Of a stretch of 64,000 nt of DNA, positions 52,018 to 62,295 are shown in pieces. Every line of letters begins with the position of its first letter. The stretch's first letter is position 1. The notes beneath the pieces were generated by a model that saw only the letters and a list, made by a program, of their open reading frames with translations, did not search any database and was not told the DNA's origin. Origin of the DNA: Bimastos eiseni (Eukaryota; Annelida; Clitellata; Crassiclitellata; Lumbricidae); assembly GCA_959347315.1 (NCBI GenBank), contig OY365806.1, positions 35,559,526 through 35,623,525 of the forward strand, given 5' to 3'. The position numbers were made by a program, and so were the translations under genes.

Positions 52018-52165
52018 GAAGATCATATTTTTGATGGCTTAATGGTGTGGTATGCAGGATGAAGAGAAATAGTCCCTTGATGGAGCCTTGAGGGATAATG
52101 TATGTGATCAGGATGAGTTGCGAACAGTGGTCGGAAACATTAACAGAGAATACAATACAATGCAA
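52018..52165 (-). mobile_element. LINE reverse-transcriptase fragment, PQGS part
   Basis: The minus strand reads SVNVSDHCSQLILITY then IIPQGSIKGLFLFILHTTPL, matching the GVPQGSVLGPxLFxLYTxPL block of non-LTR reverse transcriptases. In this clade the YADD block follows after about ten to twenty residues, and here it resumes at 51514 on the far side of the plus-strand insertion. No nuclease or N-terminal RT blocks were found, so the element is 5'-truncated. Confidence 0.8.
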
Positions 52166-52199
52166 CTGAAATGTGATATTGTCATCCTTGCAATCAGCT

Positions 52200-52386
52200 C
52201 AGATTAGCGCACACACACTCTTCGACGGCGCGACTGCAATCGTAATGCAGAGCAGTTGTGCGCGAAGGACTTGCTCAGTTGGGTCCCTACACAATGACTC
52301 CTTGGACGAGGGTCGAACCCGCACGCTGAGCGCACACTGAGCGTTACGGGCCGACCGCTTTAACCAATCGGCCACCGTGCCACAGA
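52200..52386 (-). mobile_element. tRNA-derived SINE
   Basis: The minus strand has an RNA polymerase III A box TGGCCGATTGG (52374-52364) and a B box GGTTCGACCCT (52319-52309), spaced as in a tRNA. The 5' arm GGCACGG has no complementary partner after the B box, so this is not a functional tRNA. The head is followed by a tRNA-unrelated body down to about 52200. The 3' limit is uncertain. Confidence 0.75.
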
Positions 52387-52734
52387 ATGATCTGGAAGAT
52401 AATAAGAATGGACAATAATACTAGAATAGAGCAGTGCCGGATATGCCATGAGGATAGTCTATATCTTGAAGGAGGCTGTGATGAATGGGGTAGAATGCGG
52501 TGGAGGTGTCAAGGAGATAGAGGCAGAGGACCAGTCTGTGTACAGAGCAGCAAGCATAGGGTTTTTGTGGTGTGTTGTTTAGTGAAACCGGATTGCTGGA
52601 GGTTACGACGCTAGTTGGAAGGGAGGCAGACGTTGAACTGTGTAAGGGCAATTCTTTCGGTTAAATTAGATAGAAAGGAACGATTGGAGATGAGACGAGA
52701 CGGCATGCAGTTATAGGTAAGTTTATCCTTGTCA
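52387..52734. other. No gene seen
   Basis: Short frames on both strands here (including a Cys-rich plus-strand frame at 52387-52614) resemble no family I know. Flanked by a SINE and a LINE remnant, so probably degenerate repeat sequence. Confidence 0.4.
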
Positions 52735-53010
52735 AAAGTTGAAACGTGTGCGAAGGATGAAGATTCGTTTCAGTGACAGCGCTTTCTCGGCTGCTGGTCC
52801 GCGATGTTGGAACATATGTACTCTTCCAGCTGCTATAAGGACGGCCGATTCTGTGAATTCCTTCCAAAATAAATTGAAACCTTACTTTTCTTCAAAGCTT
52901 ATCCTTCCTGCTGACTTCCTGTAGGTTTGTTAGGCGCCCTTGCATTGGTATGGCCACGTTTATGGTGCTTATAAAGCGTTGTCATTGTTACTGTTATTAT
53001 TATAAGAGGT
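52735..53010 (+). mobile_element. LINE 3' end fragment (CR1/L2-like)
   Basis: Plus-strand frame 52739-52924 reads KRVRRMKIRFSDSAFSAAGP, RCWN, then LPAAIRTADSVNSFQNKLK, ending at TAG. This is the C-terminal AFSxAGPRxWNxLPxxIRxxxSxxxFKxxLK block of CR1/L2 LINEs. It is followed by a 3' UTR with TGGTGCTTATAAAGCG and a TTATTATTATAAG tail. Only the last ~60 residues remain. Confidence 0.8.
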
Positions 53011-53222
53011 GCTTCCTTCAGATTGGAATAGACGAGAGAATGTTAATGGCCTACTCTTCAAATTCTGAAGTCGAAGCAAGATGATGCACGCTCGAACGCT
53101 TTGAGAAGAAGCCACTCAAGTACGTAGGCCTATAGGCAACGAAATAAAATACTCTTTAGCCTACTGTAACACGTTATCTTACTTCTCACATCGAAGCAAA
53201 ACGAGAGGTATTTTTATCATCT

Positions 53223-53251
53223 TGCTTCGTCTTTAGAATTAAGACGAAGCA
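53223..53251. repeat. Perfect 11-bp inverted repeat
   Basis: TGCTTCGTCTT (53223-53233), loop TAGAATT, AAGACGAAGCA (53241-53251). Confidence 0.85.
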
Positions 53252-53845
53252 CTCGCCTCGTCTTGCCTCATACTGGCTACGGGCCTGAGCATTATGCATT
53301 TCAATCATGCTTGGGCCTAGTAATTAGGCCCATCTATGTAGTAGACCCTACATGCCTGCAGTAGGAATATTCATGTTCTGAACGTCACATGCATCAGTTG
53401 ACATATTTGAACATCGAAAGCGCTGACAGTCGAAGGAAACATTTATGACAAATCTCACCAGAAAATTCACAAACCGTAGTTCTACGTATACGTGCTTTCA
53501 TTACAGTCAAGACAACTCATGGTGAGTAGATGTAATATAATGATACATGTCGGTAGTCTACAAAGCACGTATGCAATATTATGCAACTCGTGCAACAATT
53601 ACAGCAGTTCCAAGTCTATGGAGTCGCAACTGATGACACCTGCTGAGACTGAAAGAGCTCCATTCAATGGCCTACGGGCCTACGCAAGAACTTCTAGATA
53701 GATTCGCAATCTGGCTACAAGCATATAATTACGTAATCTATAGGTTTATGGTTTACATAGGCTGTCATGTTTCTTATCGGAAGAACACTCGCGTATCTTT
53801 CGAATCAAGACTTGTGTCTGTGTGACGGTGAGCGACTGTCCAGCA

Positions 53846-53873
53846 AAACAATGTAGGCTTACGTACATTGTTT
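53846..53873. repeat. Perfect 10-bp inverted repeat
   Basis: AAACAATGTA (53846-53855), loop GGCTTACG, TACATTGTTT (53864-53873). Confidence 0.85.
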
Positions 53874-54109
53874 GAAGTCACACGGTCAGATCACGTGGGG
53901 CCAACAGCTGGAATTCAAATACTTGATCAATTAGGCTTAGCTGAAATGACCAGGTTAATCGATTGAGTAACCGTGAACCCGGGTTTGCATTCGTTAATTC
54001 TGGCCTGTTTGGACACTGTATGGGAACCGTCTCTTCATGTGTACGTGGAATGTGCTGAAGTTAAAAATGCAATTCACCTGTGTCGTATTTTATATACCAT
54101 AATTATTAG

Positions 54110-55170
54110 ACTACTACAGTCGTAATCGTAATCTCACATTTCTACAGCGCCCACAAAAGCGAAATCGCAGGAACCAGCTTATCACAGGCGCTTAATCAAA
54201 ACAGAACCGATAGGCAGAAGGTCAAAATCCAGAGAGTCAAGCAGGCAGACAGGCAGACGGCTAAGGTGGATGGTGTTTGGAGTTGAAACGGAGAGGGAGG
54301 AAGGGAGGGGGAGGAGAAGGAATTAGGACAGAATTTGCGAAGGAGCAGTGTTTTCAGTTGTGAGTGAAAGACCTACATGTACGTGGGAGAGATAGCAAAA
54401 GGTGAGGTGTTTGTGAGTTCGTAGGACGGATCGCATATTTGTCTTAATGCTGGAAGGAGTTTGTTCCAAATGGACAGACAGCAATAGCTATGGAGCGAAT
54501 TGCAAATTTGAGCTATGAGTTGACGGGAGGGCGAAGCAGAGTGAGGATGAAAGAGGAATGTGTTGAACGATGTGGCTGAATCGTGAACAACTGACGGAGA
54601 TATGTGGGCTGTAAGGATTGCAGTGTGTTGTAGGTGAGCGAAATGACCTTTTATTCGATCCGTTCAGGTATTTGAGCCAGTGGAGTGATTTGAGGGCAGG
54701 AGTGATATGGTCATGCTTTGGGGATTGGATGACAACACGGAGGAGAGCATTCTGATTGGCTTGGAGGCGGTTTAATTGGGCGGTGTCTATATTGAGAAAA
54801 GGGGACTTACAGTAATCCAATTTAGCGAGAACTATTGATGTGGCTATTGTGGATGCAGTTTTGGAGTCAAGTATAAGGCGGATTCTACGAAGATCACGAA
54901 CATGCATGAAGCAAGAGCGAGAAAGGTGGGTGATATGATCAGCGAAACTAATTGAGGTTTTGGTCAAAGATTGTGCCTAGGTTGCGGACAGGAGAATTTG
55001 CAGGGAATGTGTGAGGGATGCGGAATCAGGGTTGAGGCAAATTGAGGGATCAGGAGTTTTCTTCAGTTGCTCACGGAAGCCAATCAGAATGAATTCGGTT
55101 TTGGAGGGGTTCAGGCAAAGGAGATTTGAGGTCATCCAGGATGAGATTTGGGTGGCGAGATGTAGAACAT
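54110..55170 (-). mobile_element. 5'-truncated LINE (CR1/L2-like), broken ORF2
   Basis: Minus-strand frame 54967-54488 carries DHITHLSRSCFMHVRDLRRI, AKLDYCKS, LNRLQANQNALLRVV and DHITPALKSLHWL, the C-terminal RT/thumb blocks of CR1/L2-like LINEs. Upstream on that strand (about 55130-54970), in shifted frames, lie SNLLCLNPSKTEFILIG and VRNLGTIFD. Downstream frames give WNKLLPALRQICDPSYEL. The 3' end includes GGGCGCTGTAGAAATGTGAG followed by an ATTACGATTACG tail near 54115-54135. Several frameshifts and stops make it non-functional, and the catalytic YADD half is missing. Confidence 0.85.
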
Positions 55171-55289
55171 AATTTCACCGGCCAAACTTCTAATTTGTGG
55201 CAGTCTAGTCCTGTTTTAAGGTTTGATTTGGACTAAGCCACTAGCCATGGCGTCTATCAATAGAGGGGCTAGCTGGGAGAACACCCGTT

Positions 55290-55600
55290 TTAACAGAAGA
55301 AGAGTGGATCGCTCCCGAGTAGTAACCCTGAAAGAAGCGCTATATAAATTTCCGTAATGAATTAATGAAATGATGTACAGTTCTGAGTGACTTCCGAGCC
55401 TCTTACAATTATAAGTTGGCAAGAGTCGACCTGGGGGTTGCTCTAGAATTCAAGGCAGGGGATGGTAATTTGACTTAATTTGGTAAGACGCTACTGGACT
55501 ATGTAAGCGCCTGTGAATGACCTGGTTCTCCGACTTGTTTTGGGAGCGCCTTTGAGATCTCTATATTGCGATTACAATATAAGGAAGAATGAGCGAATGT
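55290..55600 (+). mobile_element. Two retroposon 3'-tail remnants
   Basis: GAAAGAAGCGCTATATAAAT at about 55330-55350 and TTGGGAGCGCCTTTGAGATC followed by TCTATATTGCG at about 55540-55570 both match the style of CR1/SINE 3' ends (a GCGC-rich stem, then TATATAAAT or TATATTGCG). No coding part accompanies them. Confidence 0.45.
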
Positions 55601-56639
55601 AAGAATCCTATCTAAATAGGTCTATGACGACAGGCGTCTTGGGCTGTATACATAGGTTCTGTGCGATTGTATCATATGGGTTGTTTTCACCTATGTCGAG
55701 GTGTCGGACTGGTGCAGTTGGAGAGACAAGTCAGATTAACGCGTTGGCATGATCGTGGAAACATGTATCTATACAGGCCTACTAGAATATATGTGTGCGA
55801 CAGCGTACCTGTAAACTTGGTCGTCTGTCCAGCGTGTGGGTGTCGAAGTGGATACAAGATGCAACAATCAACGACTGATGATGCGAGTGAGGGTCACGAA
55901 AGCATCAAGGATATAAAGCTTTCATAACATGCCTTACCCATTCAAAATAAAGATTTATGTGACCAGTGAGTAAGAGCGATTAGGAGAGAGGATTTTGTTA
56001 CGACTATAGACATTCAAAACTCTGTTTGTAACATTTCAGTAACTGATTTTGTTGCAAATGCTAATAAACAGAAGAGAAAATCTAATGATAAACTGCTTCG
56101 TCAATGATATCTAAAAGGAAATTCACAAATCCCGTATCAAGAAATACCTGCCACTTCGATCCATCCAAATGCTCCTCAGTAGGCACACCTGATATACACG
56201 CAGCTTCAAATAAGATTATGAAGAGTTGTCCAATCCCTCACTGGCGTTTACCCGTCTGCGTGGTTGCTTTCTCAGTCTGTATTGCATGATTGAATGAATT
56301 TCGAGGGTGTTTTACTCCCGTTAACCAGCGAAGGTTGCTTTGTTCACAGCGTAGACCATGATACTCATGGACCTAATGATATAACGATTTGAGCATTTCT
56401 TTCTCGTTTTTGCCCTGTGGCTATATTCACTGTATTGCTCGGTGTTGTTCATCTGCCATGCTGGCAGTGACCATTGACTTAAGTTTGGCTGTACAGAATC
56501 TTATTGTTTAAGCCTACAGTCTAGAAAACAGTTAACTGAAGAAGTTAATTCTATAATTTTCAATGTAGATAATTGCACTGTTAATCAGAGCAATAAATGG
56601 TCTGTAAGTTTCTCATGGCTGCTTAGGAGGCAGGTTGCA
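55601..56639. other. No gene seen
   Basis: Short frames only, the longest 88 codons at 55661-55927 with a CPACGC cluster but no recognisable zinc-finger spacing. No repeats identified. Confidence 0.4.
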
Positions 56640-56935
56640 ATGGAGACAGTTTCTGAAGAGACCGAGTTCGTAAATGCGGTGGCTCGGGTATACGATTGTT
56701 AGGGACTGTAAGGAGTAGGACCCACCGTTGCTAAGAAGTCTGATTAATTGCTAAGGCGTTTGGTTGCTAAGGTGATTGGTTGCCAGATGACTAAGGTTGA
56801 CCTTGAATTTGGTTGCTAAGAAAGCGTGTTTCTAAAAAGGGCTGGCCTTAAAAATGCTTGTGAAGTAGGTGTGAAGTAGTTGTGAAGCTTGTGAAATAGT
56901 TGCTAATGAGTTTGGTTGATAAGGGGTTCCAGGTT
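56625..56935 (+). repeat. Degenerate GGTTGCTAAGG minisatellite
   Basis: GTTGCTAAG-type words recur irregularly (near 56727, 56748, 56761, 56773, 56809 and 56898), followed by GTGAAGTAGTTGTGAAGCTTG-like repeats at about 56862-56900. Spacing is uneven, so this is an old decayed array. Confidence 0.65.
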
Positions 56936-57039
56936 TCTCAGAGGGTCGTGTTTGACTGGTTCTGGTGGTCGTGTTTGTCGTCACAATGCCGTTTAAAATA
57001 ACAAATATAAGCATTATTTGATTTCTTTGGTGTGATACA

Positions 57040-57214
57040 CAGGGCCGTACCGAACTATTATTGCGCTCTGTGCCTAGCATCAATCTGGCACCCCCACATT
57101 TTGAAAATAGTGCAGTTTATGGAATTCATAATAAGTTTTTCCAACCTGAGATTTGCGCCCTTTCCTCATTTGCGCCCTGGGCCACAGCCCCGCTGCCACC
57201 TCGTTACGGCCCTG
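57040..57214. mobile_element. hAT-like MITE (175 bp) with 8-bp target duplication
   Basis: Terminal inverted repeats CAGGGCCGTACCGA (57040-57053) and TCGTTACGGCCCTG (57201-57214) match at 13 of 14 positions. The element is flanked by identical 8-bp copies of GTGATACA at 57032-57039 and 57215-57222. An 8-bp duplication with CAGGG-type ends is the signature of the hAT superfamily. At 175 bp it has no transposase and would depend on a related autonomous element. The intact duplication implies fairly recent insertion. Confidence 0.9.
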
Positions 57215-57222
57215 GTGATACA

Positions 57223-58149
57223 TCATGATGACATTTTGATGTACTATTTTTCTATATGGAACATTTTCAGACCGTGCACCATATCTAAGTAAAAGTGAAA
57301 CATGCCATATTATTTTGCAGACTTAGATTCTAAAAGACTAGCGTTAATACTTTTGCTCTACCTTCAATATATGATGTGAGAGTATCGAATTGGAACATAC
57401 TTGCTGCCTACTGTGGACCACTTGTTGTATACGTCTTTGCGGCAAGCGATAGCTGTAGGGGCCTATGTCATTTTAGCTATTGTACAGAATGATATTATGA
57501 ACTGAATAGACAAGCGACTTACCGGTACTTTCGCTATTCTGAGAGGAATCATACTCAAGCGTCTGATAGTTGGTCTTTGGTTCGTCCTTGCCTCTCCTCA
57601 GCATTGTTGGACCTCACTGTATCGTGATACTCAGCATATGACGACAGCAAAAGTAAAAGATGACGTAATTAAGGCGTTCGGATTTAAGGACGGATTATCC
57701 TCGAGCGATATAAAGGAATCCACCGACCGCCATTATTGGTCAATTGCGCACAATCACACATTGTCTATGGCTTCATTTCTTCGCCATCCTCAACACTGTT
57801 AACTAATCTTTTAAATTGGTTGCATATATAATGGATGCATGGGAGATTGGAGATAGGGTCCAGTGAGAGTCAGCCACTTGAAAGGAAATGAGGGAGAAGA
57901 TGGAGGGCTCTGTTCCCGTATTCGACTAGATTCCCCCTTTCCGCTCTATCCTCCGCTCCTTATACAATCGCTGTTTTACGAATTAAAGTCTGAGATTCAT
58001 AGCAGCTCCAATCGCGACTGAATCTCAATCACCAACACATAACAACCTCTGCATGTGGTCCTGCGATCATTCACACTCAGATGGATTCGCATTGATTCGA
58101 AAGCAGTTCCACTCTTCAAGGTTGCATCTGCAAGAGTTAAATATACGAG
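57223..58149. other. No gene seen
   Basis: AT-rich sequence with no frame resembling a known protein and no repeat structure noticed. Confidence 0.4.
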
Positions 58150-58239
58150 AGACAGACAGACACACAGACAGACAGACGCACAGACAGACACACAGACAGA
58201 CACACAGACAGACACACAGACAGACACACAGACAGATAG
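58150..58239 (+). repeat. (CACAGACAGA)n microsatellite
   Basis: CAGA units interspersed with CACA, about 90 bp. The Thr/Gln- and Cys/Val-rich frames crossing it are repeat products. Confidence 0.95.
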
Positions 58240-58336
58240 AAACGATTATTAACAAATGTCAGGGTGAGTGGATGTGTAAGTTAGTGATTAAATTCGTCAG
58301 GATTAGATCAGTGCATGTAGTTCATTCCACCCAGTC

Positions 58337-58392
58337 ATATATATATATTATCTATATATCTTATTATATATATTATATATATATCTTATTAT
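58337..58392. repeat. (TA)n-rich microsatellite
   Basis: Alternating TA with TCTTATTA interruptions. A potential breathing or cruciform-forming tract. Confidence 0.85.
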
Positions 58393-58584
58393 GCCTTGGT
58401 TTATAGAACCTTACAAATTTGGCTGACCTTCATTAAAGCATTTAAGCCTCACTGGAATACAACTCTGCAGAAGCATCAAAGCTATGATCTCAATCATACT
58501 ATCATCAAACAACGCTATATATATATAGTCTGTTAGCAAAAATTTTTGATGAGCACAAGGAACCGTATGGTTACGGCATACATC

Positions 58585-58665
58585 ATATTGTTGCTGTTGT
58601 TGCTGCTGATATTGTTGCTTTGTTGTTGTTGTTGATGATGATGATTATGATGATGATGAATGGAT
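58585..58665 (+). repeat. (TTG)n to (GAT)n compound microsatellite
   Basis: TTGTTGCTGTTGTTGCTGCTG, then TGTTGTTGTTGTTG passing directly into GATGATGATGATTATGATGATGATG. Confidence 0.85.
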
Positions 58666-58750
58666 TGTATTGTATTGTATTTTCGTTTATTGAATTAACT
58701 TGTTTTAGAAACGTAATAATTTACATCCTGATAGCGCATGATATCGCGGT

Positions 58751-58921
58751 GATGATGATGATGATGATGATGATGATGACGATGACGATGATGACGATGA
58801 CGATGACGATGATGATGACGATGACGATGATGATGATGATGCCGATGACGATGACGATGATGATGATGATGATGATGATGACGATGACGATGGTGATGAT
58901 GCCGATGACGATGACGATGTC

Positions 58922-59009
<88 letters not shown>

Positions 59010-59023
59010 CCGATGACGATGGT
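58751..59023 (+). repeat. Long (GAT)n/(GATGAC)n microsatellite
   Basis: About 273 bp of GAT and GAC triplets, with an almost pure GAT run of about 80 bp at 58925-59008. Met-rich plus-strand and Ser-rich minus-strand frames here are triplet artefacts. Confidence 0.95.
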
Positions 59024-60065
59024 GAAAGATCAGAAGACATTAGACTGTGGTTCAAAAGAGCTCTGAGGAGGTTAATTTAATCCAAATTGAGTTGATGCGA
59101 TTTTAGGATATAAAGCTGAAATTATACTGGCTATGTACGTTTTTTCATTCTGAATCTAGTCACAGTTCATCCAATATAAGCATCGATCTAGTCCACGCAG
59201 ATTGTAATAAGAAGACAAATAACATTCGTAGTAAACAACGGCAAACAGAAACCCCAACAACCCTATCACAAAAGAATCGCAAACATAATGAAAACAAGGC
59301 GATTCATTAGGATGCGCAGATAATAATAGTTGATTTTTATTCCTATCCAGGCGACCTATATGGGTAATTAGGGGAACGATCTCCCCTTCGGCCAATCGGT
59401 CGCCTCATAAGCCCAGGCATCACACGCCTGCGCGTGATACATGGATGATATCCGACTGTCCGCCTTCTCCGCCCATCCGCCTTCACAGTCCGACTCCGAG
59501 ATCTGCCACTGCGATATCAGCAACAGTATCTGAAGCTGCAACCATACGCAACCCTCGGGATAGATCGATAACGATGGAGACTGAACGAAGGGGTTAAAAG
59601 AGGTTGTGCTGGATAGCCTAACAGTCTGGCATACAAACATACATGGAGAAAAGCAGGCAGGCAGGCAGGCAAAAGGCAGACGGACGGAGGGGAACATGGA
59701 ACAAATGCCCAAAGGCCCGGCTATTTTTAGAAGCCAGGTCATTGGCCCACCCTCAACCTATAAAAAATATTGTAATTAGTTGAGCACAGTGCATGACTCT
59801 TTTAACAAGCCTAGTTAGATGTGGTATAATTATTTACTGAAATTTAATTGCAACAGTCTTAACTAGCGGCATCTGAATATTACCCTGCTTATCGTTTTTG
59901 CTATAAAACACATGTTGCTGCATCTGAAGCTGCTGTAGACAGCATCTAGTGCAAGCAGCTGGTGCCAGCCCAGGCATCAGCTGATGCCGGCAGTTGCTGG
60001 CGCGTGGTTAAATCACAGTGGTGACTGGTTCTATGCAAGCGCAACGGCACACGCACGCATCGCCA
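59024..60065. other. No gene seen; small CAGG run and a palindrome
   Basis: Contains a short AGGCAGGCAGGCAGGC run near 59656-59672 and the 16-bp palindrome GGCATCAGCTGATGCC at 59973-59988, which holds an E-box-like CAGCTG. Frames of 79 and 124 codons on the minus strand resemble no known protein. Confidence 0.4.
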
Positions 60066-60170
60066 GAGACAGAGGATGGGGAAAGGGAAGAGGAGGAGGA
60101 GGAGAGGAGGAGGAGCAGGAGAGGAAGAGAAGGAGGAGAGGAGGAGGAGATGGTGGAAGCGGATGAGAGG
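60066..60170 (+). repeat. Purine-rich (GGA)n tract
   Basis: About 100 bp of almost uninterrupted purines (GAGGAGGAGGAGAGGAGGAG and similar), capable of triplex formation. A second, similar tract lies at 60381-60453. Confidence 0.85.
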
Positions 60171-60380
60171 TGATTATACAGAACTTCAACAGCAGAAGAA
60201 ACTGATCCCAACCTTGACAACGATGAGGTCAACGACTATGATAATGATGATGATGAACGTGACAGTCGCTAAGCCGATCGTAAACAACCGGAATGTTATT
60301 GCGCCGTTTGATGAGTTGCCGGGATTAACGGTCGCCAAGTAGGCCTACAGGGCTAACGCTGTTCTTCGTATATAGGCCTA

Positions 60381-60453
60381 CGACGACGACGAAGAGGAAG
60401 CGGAGGGGGAGGAGGAAAGGGAGGGAAGAAGGAAAGGAGGGAAGAAGGGAGGG
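60381..60453 (+). repeat. (GAC)n followed by purine-rich GGA tract
   Basis: CGACGACGACGAAGAGGAAG leading into GGGAGGGAAGAAGGAAAGGA-type sequence. Together with 60066-60170 it forms a GA-rich domain about 1 kb upstream of the K+ channel exon. Confidence 0.8.
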
Positions 60454-60592
60454 CGCCTTATCGTAGTACCCATCATTCGCCTTCCGACGGAACCACAGAC
60501 AGACGACTGGCGGGCTCATCTGCTGCTGCCTGCGTCTTTTGATTATCATTCGACGTGGATCCATGGAGTGGATGCCGCCGATGAGTCATCTG

Positions 60593-60616
60593 CAACAGCA
60601 GCAGCAGCAGCAGCAT
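60593..60616 (+). repeat. (CAG)n microsatellite, about 7 units
   Basis: CAACAGCAGCAGCAGCAGCA followed by GCAT. Not in a convincing coding frame. Confidence 0.85.
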
Positions 60617-61425
60617 CCACTCTGAGACAAACGGAGACGACAGAGAAGGAGAAGGTCTATCGATTTCTTATCCTTTTGGTTTTGCTATTCCTTTTTGTCA
60701 TGTAATGCACAGTGTTTAGATAAATAAATCGGTTTTGTTTCTTGTCGCTACAGTTAAGGATAACGTGCCGCTCTTACCTGCTATCGACAGGCTACTGCTG
60801 CTGTATTCCATGCCAGAGCTTCCCATTCTTTTTAGTGTTACGGACCGGCAAAATGATTTTTCAGCTGCAGCCAAACCGGTGCCCAATTTCATAATTATTT
60901 TTTTCTTTTTCAAATCGCCCGAAATTGCCTATTAAAATTGCTTCAAATACATGTTTGGAGAATTCTACGATTATGCATCGCCATCTAAACTGATGATATT
61001 GTTGGTGTGTTTTGCAATGACTTTCAGGATTTCTCTTTCTTGATTCACTTTGCAGACCGGTAATTGAAGTTCACGGAACACAAGTTGGGAATCGCCGGTC
61101 TATGAGAGGCGCCATGTATCTAATTATACAATACGATTATACCTAATGATACGTACATAACCAGTTGTTAGGAACTTGGGCGTTTTCCTAAGAGTCCGCC
61201 TGTACTTGATCTAGGCTATGTTTTTTTTGACCACGACATAAACAGTCAGTAATGATCATCTATCGGTGGTCAGGCTTGGGACTGGCACCCCCAGAGCACA
61301 GACAGCGACGGAGTTTTAGCTGCGATATATGACTTGGCAGTGCCCCATCCTTATAATATTCTATCTTATTGAGGATTGATTGACAGGTCTGACAGAAGGC
61401 GGAGTTCTTTTGGTCGATCGTCGCC
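60617..61425. other. Upstream region of the K+ channel exon
   Basis: No protein-coding exon recognised. A plausible splice acceptor, a pyrimidine-rich stretch ending TTCACTTTGCAG at 61044-61055, lies 370 bp before the channel ATG, so part of this region may be 5' untranslated exon. An in-frame TGA at 61390-61392 precedes the start codon. Confidence 0.35.
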
Positions 61426-61765
61426 ATGACAACTGATACGAGAAGCGATTTCGAGTCTGATGACGAGGACGATGCCCTGAAGATCGTGATCAACGTCGCA
61501 GGCACCCGACACGAGACGAAGGTTGAGACGTTGATGCGGAAACCGGGAACGAGGCTGAGCTGTCTGGCGAAGAGACACCGCGATCGAATGGCACTCGCCG
61601 ACACCGGGAAAAGAAGGACTGGCGACACCAGTGGAGAGAGGAAAGAGGGAGGAGGAGAAGGAGGAGAAGGAGGAGAAGGAGAAGGAGGAGGAGCCAACAG
61701 GAAGGAATACTTCTTCGATCGACACCCAGGCGTATTCACCTCCATCATCGATTACTATCGTAGTG
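61426..61765 (+). CDS. Shaw-like: Shaw/Kv3-like K+ channel, first coding exon (partial)
   Basis: N-terminal exon of a voltage-gated potassium channel, encoding most of the cytoplasmic T1 (BTB_2) domain that drives subfamily-specific tetramer assembly. Visible blocks: acidic leader (residues 8-16), IVINVAGTRHET (20-31), PGTRL (40-44) and EYFFDRHPGVF followed by YYRSG (94-114). This combination is typical of the Shaw/Kv3 subfamily rather than Shaker. Between PGTRL and EYFFDRHPG lies a lysine/arginine- then Gly/Glu-rich insertion (about residues 50-92, GGA microsatellite at 61647-61693), where family members usually have a short loop. The usual NVGG is NVAG (Ala25). The ATG is the first after an in-frame TGA at 61390 and has G at -3. 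The exon ends at donor GTAAGG (61766), splitting codon 114. The Zn-binding part of T1, the voltage sensor and the pore lie in exons beyond the window. Confidence 0.85.
61647..61693 (+). repeat. In-frame (GGAGAA)n repeat within the K+ channel exon
   Basis: GGA/GAA triplets encode a Gly-Glu run (about residues 74-89) in the T1 loop. Length is a multiple of three, and such repeats vary readily by whole codons. Confidence 0.8.
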
Positions 61766-62295
61766 GTAAGGTTGACAATATCATATACATAAGAATGTCT
61801 ATGACCTGATAGCGTTATGTTGTCGTTACAGTACAACGCAATCCATATGATATCGCCATCTTTCAAAAGTTCAGAAGAGCACAAACATCCATACGTCATC
61901 AGACTATCGAAGACGTTGAAGGACTTGCCTTAGGTTCATCTACATTTGCCCTCTGAGTGGGCTCCAACACGTGCAAAAACAATATTCTTAGATATCCACC
62001 GTGCAACTCTGCTATAGAAAAAGTCTTTCAACGAAGACTGTTGATGTGGCAATGTGGAGAGGACGCCATTTGACTGGATTCCACAGAAAGGCACTACAGT
62101 GACAACATGCACGATTCCTAAGGATAAGGAAACAAAGGCAGACGAAGACTATGATAGACAGATAATATTAATTATTAATTGGGACATAGCATCATTTGAA
62201 TTAACGCAAAGGGGACCAATGGACACTTGACAAATGATTGACGACAATGAAGTTCGTTTCTTTGTACCCCTTGAGGCCAAATGGCTGCAGTCAGG

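Larger units (their letters stand above)
53011..54109. other. Non-coding stretch with two hairpins
   Basis: No gene or repeat family recognised. It holds two perfect inverted repeats (53223-53251 and 53846-53873) and several copies of a CGAAGCAARAYGA-like word (near 53072, 53190 and 53243). Confidence 0.4.

Noticed and set aside
52309..52384. Functional tRNA gene
   Set aside because: A and B boxes are good, but the acceptor stem cannot pair after the B box, and the transcript would continue into a non-tRNA body, as in a SINE.
58053..58406. Thr/Gln-rich and Cys/Val-rich ORFs
   Set aside because: Products of the (CACAGACAGA)n microsatellite.
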